Assembly (NCBI RefSeq): GCF_947494015.1 | Contig: NZ_CANLTL010000002.1 | Span: 248,001 to 312,000 of the forward strand | Reading direction: 5' to 3' | DNA from: an uncultured Cellulomonas sp. | Lineage (GTDB): Bacteria > Actinomycetota > Actinomycetes > Actinomycetales > Cellulomonadaceae | Length of the DNA stretch: 64,000 nt | Part shown: positions 59,068 to 64,000 of the stretch, piece by piece | How positions within the stretch are numbered: the stretch's first letter is position 1 | Layout: each line of letters opens with the position of its first letter | Notes under the pieces: model-generated | Told to the model about the DNA's origin: nothing | The model's database searches: none | Seen by the model: only the letters and a program-made list of their open reading frames with translations | Made by a program: the position numbers and the translations under genes

Positions 59068-61344
59068 TCAGGTCGAGCGCGTCGCGGCGGACGCCCCCAC
59101 CAGGGGCGCGGGCCGCGGCCGCTCGGTGGCCGCCGGCAGGACGGCCGCCCCCGCAGACCCGACCCGGCCCAGCAGCACCTCGTACCGGGCCGCCGGCAGC
59201 GGACGGGAGAACAGGTAGCCCTGCCCGTACCGCACGCCGGCCGCCACCAGCTGCTCGCGCTGCTCCGCGGTCTCCACCCCCTCCGCGAGGAGGGCCAGGT
59301 CCCAGGCGGACGCCATCGCGACCACCCCGGCCACCAGGTTCGCCGGGCCGTCGCTCATGGACGCCACGACCGACCGGTCGAGCTTGAGCACCTCGACCGG
59401 GAACCTGTGCAGGTAGTCCAGCGAGGTGTACCCGACCCCGTAGTCGTCCAGGTGGGTCGCGACCCCGGCCTCGTGCAGCCGTCGCAGCGACCGCGCCGCA
59501 GGGCTGTCCTCCGGGAGCTGCTGGTGCTCGGTGATCTCCACGTGCACCTGCGAGGCGGGCACGCCGGCGTCGGCCAGGGCGGTGAGCACCTGCTCGGCCA
59601 GCTCCGGGTCGCCGAGGCTGTCGCCGGTGAGGTTGACGCTCACCGGCAGGGGCCGCAGGCCGCGGTCGCGCCACTGCCGCAGTTGGCTCAGCACGTCCAG
59701 CAGCACCACCCGGTCCAGCCGGGCGTCGAGGCCGCTCCGGCTGACGATCCCCAGGAAGTCCCCCGGCGGCAGCAGACCGTGCTCCGGATGGCGCCACCGC
59801 ACCAGCGCCTCCGCGCCGACGACCTGCCCCGAGCGCAGCTCGACCAGGGGCTGGTAGTGCACCTCCAGCCGGCCGACGTCGGGCGAGCGGGCCGCCAGCA
59901 GCTGGCGGACCTCGCTGGTCAGCGCGAACCGGCGGGACACCTCGGTGCGCATGTCCGGGTGGAACTCCACCGCGGTGTCCCGGCCGGCCGCCTTCGCGGC
60001 GTACATCGCCACGTCGGAGCGGGTCAGCAGCTCGACCAACGACGTGCCCGGTTCGGCGTGGGCGACGCCGATGCTCGCGCTGACGCGCAGGTCGAGCCCG
60101 TGGACCTCGACCGGCGCGCGCAGCGCCCGCAGCACGCGGTCCGCGGTCGCGTCGGCCGTGTCGGTGGCGGTCAGCACGACGAACTCGTCGCCGCCGAGCC
60201 GGGCGACGACCTCCCGACCGGCCGATGTGGCCGTCAGCAGCCGGTCGCGCACCCCCAGCAGCAGGGCATCGCCGACGTCATGACCGTGCGTGTCGTTGAC
60301 CTGCTTGAACTCGTCGATGTCGATGAGCAGCATGCTGCGTCCGCCGGCCGGCGGCTCGTCGGCGAAGGCCCGCGCCAGGCCGCGCCGGTTGGCCAGGTCG
60401 GTGAGCGGGTCGTGCGACGCCAGGTGCTCGCTGTCCCGCAACGCACGCGCCGCGCGCACCAGGCACAGGCCGGCGACGAACGACCCGCTCACCACCAGGA
60501 CCCCGTTGGGCAGGCCGGGCACCTCGGTCATCCAGGACACCCACCACAACCCGGCGGGCACGGCGACCAGGGGCAGCAGGCCCAGCAGCGCCACCGAGGC
60601 CGGACGGCGACGCGAGAACCGCGAGGCGTCGAACACCTGCACCATCGACGGGTGCAGCGCGGCCACGCCGAACAGCAGCACGCACAGCACGCCGAGGATC
60701 TGCACCGGGTCGCCGGGCGGGGGCAGCCGCCGGCCCTGGACGGCGCAGGCGAGGTCGTAGACGGTCGTGGTCACAGCGCCGGCGAGGGCGAGGTAGGAGC
60801 TCACCGGCAGGCGCGGCCGGGTCACCACGAATCGCAGCAGCAGGCCGATGATCGTGACGTCGACGGTCGGGATCACGAGCGCCGCGAGCGACGACGCGTC
60901 CGCCGTGGCGGCAGCCACGAGCTGCGCCACGACGAGGCCGAGCACGGTCGCCATGATGACGAGGTCCACCCGGCTGCCGCGCTGCGCTGCAGCCTCCGGC
61001 GTGCCCATGCGTGCCACGTGCACGACGACGAGCGCCGCGATCGCCTGCCCGGCGGCGATCAGCGCGTCCCCGGTGCGGCCGGCGGCGGCGTCCCCGCCCA
61101 GCTGCGACAGGACGGTGGCGGCGCCCCACGTCGCGAGGGTGAGCGCGACCAGCAGCCACACCCGCGAGGTGGGACGGTGCAGGCGCACGCCGACCAGCAC
61201 CAGCGACACCGACCCGACGGCGGCGAGCACCGCACCGGCGGCGCGCAGGCCGGGGAGGGCCGCCACCGCGGCGACGAGGCCCACGACCAGGGCGAGCGCG
61301 GACCACGACGTGCGGGGGGTGCGGGCTGCGCGCGTGACTGTCAC
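59068..61344 (-). CDS. Polytopic GGDEF-EAL protein
   Basis: 758 residues, GTG start. About eight or nine membrane helices occupy residues 15-305 with no known sensor motif. The GGDEF domain has SEHLASHDPLTDLANRRGLA, DIDEFKQVNDTHGHDVGDALL and an intact RLGGDEFVVL. The EAL domain keeps AEALVRWRHPEHG, SVNLTGDSL, HVEITEHQQLPED, DDYGVGYTSLDYL, LKLDRSVV and LAEGVET, so both halves may be active. There is no RxxD site five residues before GGDEF. It is the third c-di-GMP gene here. Confidence 0.9.
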   Translation of the reverse strand: MTVTRAARTPRTSWSALALVVGLVAAVAALPGLRAAGAVLAAVGSVSLVLVGVRLHRPTSRVWLLVALTLATWGAATVLSQLGGDAAAGRTGDALIAAGQAIAALVVVHVARMGTPEAAAQRGSRVDLVIMATVLGLVVAQLVAAATADASSLAALVIPTVDVTIIGLLLRFVVTRPRLPVSSYLALAGAVTTTVYDLACAVQGRRLPPPGDPVQILGVLCVLLFGVAALHPSMVQVFDASRFSRRRPASVALLGLLPLVAVPAGLWWVSWMTEVPGLPNGVLVVSGSFVAGLCLVRAARALRDSEHLASHDPLTDLANRRGLARAFADEPPAGGRSMLLIDIDEFKQVNDTHGHDVGDALLLGVRDRLLTATSAGREVVARLGGDEFVVLTATDTADATADRVLRALRAPVEVHGLDLRVSASIGVAHAEPGTSLVELLTRSDVAMYAAKAAGRDTAVEFHPDMRTEVSRRFALTSEVRQLLAARSPDVGRLEVHYQPLVELRSGQVVGAEALVRWRHPEHGLLPPGDFLGIVSRSGLDARLDRVVLLDVLSQLRQWRDRGLRPLPVSVNLTGDSLGDPELAEQVLTALADAGVPASQVHVEITEHQQLPEDSPAARSLRRLHEAGVATHLDDYGVGYTSLDYLHRFPVEVLKLDRSVVASMSDGPANLVAGVVAMASAWDLALLAEGVETAEQREQLVAAGVRYGQGYLFSRPLPAARYEVLLGRVGSAGAAVLPAATERPRPAPLVGASAATRST

Positions 61345-61492
61345 GGTCGGCCTATCGGCCGCCCCGCCGTGCGGCTGAGGCGGCCCCGCGCGGGCACGCC
61401 AAGACCGCCGAGGCCGCCGTCGGCGGATCCGACGACGCCGGCGGGCACCGCGCGGTCACCTCACGGGGCGACGCCCCGCGGGCGAGCGGGGC

Positions 61493-62617
61493 TCAGTGCG
61501 GCTGGTACGGCGAGACGACGACCTCGACGCGCTGGAACTCCTTGAGGTCGGAGTACCCGGTGGTCGCCATGGCGCGCTTGAGGGCGCCGATGAGGTTCAG
61601 CGTGCCGTCGGCGCGACGCCCCGGCCCGAACAGGATCTCCTCGAGCGTCCCGGCGGTGCCCACGCTGACCCGCTCGCCGCGCGGCAGCTGCGGGTGGTGC
61701 GCCTCCGGGCCCCAGTGCCAGCCCCGGCCGGGCGCCTCGGTGGCGCGGGCGAGCGCCGCGCCGACCATGACGGCGTCCGCGCCGCACGCGATGGCCTTGA
61801 CCAGGTCCCCGGAGCGCCCGACGCCGCCGTCGGCGATGACGTGGACGTACCGACCGCCGGACTCGTCGAGGTAGTCCCGGCGCGCGGCGGCGACGTCCGC
61901 CACCGCGGTGGCCATCGGCGCGTGGATGCCGAGCGAGACCCGGGTGGTGTGCGCCGCGCCGCCACCGAAGCCGACCAGCACCCCCGCCGCGCCGGTGCGC
62001 ATGAGGTGCAGCGCGGCGCTGTAGGTCGACGCGCCGCCGACGACGACGGGGACGTCGAGCTCGTAGATGAACCGCTTGAGGTTGAGCGGCTCCGCCCGGC
62101 CGGAGACGTGCTCGGCGGAGACCGTGGTGCCGCGGATCACGAACAGGTCCACGCCGGCGTCCACGACGACCTGGGAGAACTCCTGGGTGCGCTGCGGGGA
62201 GAGCGCGCCGGCCACGGTCACCCCGGCGGCGCGCACCTCCTTCAGGCGCTGGGTGATCAGGTCGGGCCGGATGGGGGCGGCGTACAGCTCCTGCATGCGG
62301 GCGGTGGCGACGGCGCCGTCCAGCCCGGCGATCTCCGCGAGCAGGGCGGTCGGGTCGTCGTAGCGGGTCCACAGGCCCTCGAGGTCCAGCACGCCGACGC
62401 CGCCCATCCGGCCGAGCGCGACCGCGACCTCCGGGCTGACCACCGAGTCCATCGGGGCGGCCAGGATCGGCAGGTCGAAGTGGTAGGCGTCGATCTGCCA
62501 GCCGACCGAGACCTCCTCGGGGTCACGCGTGCGGCGCGAGGGGACGACGGCGACGTCGTCGAAGGAGAAGGCGCGCCGTCCGCGCTTGCCACGACCGATC
62601 TCGATCTCGTTGCTCAC
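61493..62617 (-). CDS. guaB3: GuaB3-family IMP dehydrogenase-related protein
   Basis: 374 residues with no CBS domains. The N-terminus GRGKRGRRAFSFDDVAVVPSRRTRDPEEVSVGWQIDAY and LDLEGLWTRYDD are typical of actinobacterial GuaB3. The barrel has MRTGAAGVLVGFGG and GGRYVHVIADGGVGRSGDLVKAIACGADAVMVG. The loop that carries the catalytic Cys in true IMPDH (GPGSxCTTR) reads GGGAAHTTR here, so His replaces Cys and ordinary IMPDH chemistry is doubtful. The family's exact reaction is unsettled. It is on the same strand as guaB, with a PfpI-type gene between. Confidence 0.9.
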   Translation of the reverse strand: MSNEIEIGRGKRGRRAFSFDDVAVVPSRRTRDPEEVSVGWQIDAYHFDLPILAAPMDSVVSPEVAVALGRMGGVGVLDLEGLWTRYDDPTALLAEIAGLDGAVATARMQELYAAPIRPDLITQRLKEVRAAGVTVAGALSPQRTQEFSQVVVDAGVDLFVIRGTTVSAEHVSGRAEPLNLKRFIYELDVPVVVGGASTYSAALHLMRTGAAGVLVGFGGGAAHTTRVSLGIHAPMATAVADVAAARRDYLDESGGRYVHVIADGGVGRSGDLVKAIACGADAVMVGAALARATEAPGRGWHWGPEAHHPQLPRGERVSVGTAGTLEEILFGPGRRADGTLNLIGALKRAMATTGYSDLKEFQRVEVVVSPYQPH

Positions 62618-62697
62618 CGGCCCAGGCTACCGGCGCCGTCGTCCGCCGCCGCCCACGCACCGGCAGCACCGGGTGCGCGGGCGGCACGGACGTGCGG

Positions 62698-63249
62698 TCA
62701 GGACAGCGCGTCGACCAGCGCCTTGGTGAAGGCCGGCAGGTCGTCGGGGTCGCGGGACGTGATGAGGGTCCAGTCCTGGGAGTCGTCGACGACGACCTCC
62801 TCGTCGACCCAGGTCGCCCGCGCGTTGCGCAGGTCCGTGGCCAGGCTCGGGTAGGACGTCGTCGTCTTGTGGGCGATGACGTCGGCCTCGATCAGCGTCC
62901 ACGGCGCGTGGCAGATCGCCGCGATCGGCTTGCGCTGCTCGACGAACGCCCGGACCAGGTTCTGCGCCTGCACGTTGGTGCGCAGCGTGTCGGCGTTCAC
63001 CGTGCCGCCGGGCAGCACGAGGGCTGCGAACTCGTCCGCGACGACGCCGGACAGCGGCCGGTCCACCGGGAACGTGCTCGCCGGGTTGAGGTCGCCGACG
63101 ACGGCCTGCACGTCGCCGGTCTCGGGCGCGATCAGCACCGGCGACCCGCCGGCGTCCAGCACGGCCTGCCAGGGCTCGGTCAGCTCGGGCTGCTCGACGC
63201 CCGCGTTGCTGGTCAGGAAGGCGACGGTCTTGCCGGACAGCTTCGCCAT
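62698..63249 (-). CDS. PfpI/DJ-1 superfamily protein
   Basis: 183 residues: MAKLSGKTVAFLTSNAGVEQPELTEPWQAV, the nucleophile-elbow Cys in KPIAAICHAPWTLIEAD, and FAALVLPGGTVNADTLR carrying the conserved Gly pair. This is the PfpI/YhbO-like subfamily, reported variously as protease-like, chaperone or deglycase; the activity in vivo is disputed. The ATG is preceded by AAGGAGCAC. It lies between guaB and guaB3 on the same strand. Confidence 0.9.
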   Translation of the reverse strand: MAKLSGKTVAFLTSNAGVEQPELTEPWQAVLDAGGSPVLIAPETGDVQAVVGDLNPASTFPVDRPLSGVVADEFAALVLPGGTVNADTLRTNVQAQNLVRAFVEQRKPIAAICHAPWTLIEADVIAHKTTTSYPSLATDLRNARATWVDEEVVVDDSQDWTLITSRDPDDLPAFTKALVDALS

Positions 63250-63350
63250 GGTGCTCCTTCGGCTCGGGTGCGTGGCGGCCGGGAGGGCCGCCGGGGACGC
63301 GCGCCCAGCCTCACCCCGGGCGGACGGGTCCGCATCCGCAGCGCGTGCGG

Positions 63351-63372
63351 CGCCGGCCGGACTCGGCCGGCG
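63351..63372 (-). terminator. guaB terminator hairpin
   Basis: A perfect 8-bp stem CGCCGGCC/GGCCGGCG (63351-63358 with 63365-63372) has a six-base loop, 30 bases after the guaB stop. Confidence 0.55.
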
Positions 63373-63402
63373 AGCGGGTCCGCCGGGGCCGCACCGAGCG
63401 GC

Positions 63403-64000
<598 letters not shown>

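Overview
The window is high-GC actinobacterial DNA. Gene content and order point to Micrococcales, most likely a Cellulomonas-like (Cellulomonadaceae) organism: a xylan-side-chain degradation locus, many GTG starts, overlapping start/stop pairs, and a purH/purN/DUF6350/sucD/sucC/pcrA block whose order resembles that of Mycobacterium tuberculosis. This is inference from content; no search was run. No tRNA, rRNA, prophage, insertion sequence or CRISPR array was seen.

Left part (1-20400), housekeeping: the end of a secreted subtilisin-like protein that has lost its catalytic Ser; two divergent c-di-GMP genes, one broken by two frameshifts; icd-mdh; an aquaporin; DUF3017; a ferredoxin-reductase-type flavoprotein; purH behind a ZTP riboswitch; purN; a DUF6350 (PerM-like) membrane protein; sucCD; and pcrA. 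Most convergent gene ends are separated by long perfect GC hairpins.

Middle part (20400-29830): a 602-base spacer with six copies of a 26-bp minisatellite and a perfect actinobacterial LexA (SOS) box, followed by a DUF222/HNH gene; a repeat-rich tail; small membrane proteins; and a PspC-domain histidine kinase with its response regulator, divergent from a PspC-domain envelope-stress operon. A helically phased TTCAGGGT direct repeat lies between the two.

Carbohydrate locus (28680-44525): a glycosyltransferase and a beta-galactosidase-like enzyme, then a six-gene leftward operon (two LplB/LplC-type permeases, solute-binding lipoprotein, GH39, YesL-like protein, GH3). Divergent from it runs a LacI regulator followed by a CE7 acetylxylan esterase and a GH67 alpha-glucuronidase. 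Together these would import decorated xylo-oligosaccharides or aldouronates and remove acetyl, methylglucuronosyl and xylosyl groups inside the cell. The operon starts from a good sigma-70-type promoter and a 12-codon leader ORF that overlaps the first permease.

Right part (44526-64000): two palindromic repeat elements; guaA with DUF3817; a heterodimeric ABC exporter with one composite ATP site intact and one destroyed; an epimerase; ArfB and SURF1 with overlapping 3' ends; a tightly coupled xfp-pta-ackA operon (phosphoketolase route to acetate and ATP, a natural partner for pentose use); a third GGDEF/EAL protein; and guaB (cut by the window edge), a PfpI-family gene and guaB3. The window is notable for in-frame low-complexity repeats at protein termini and for small tandem duplications of gene 3' ends.
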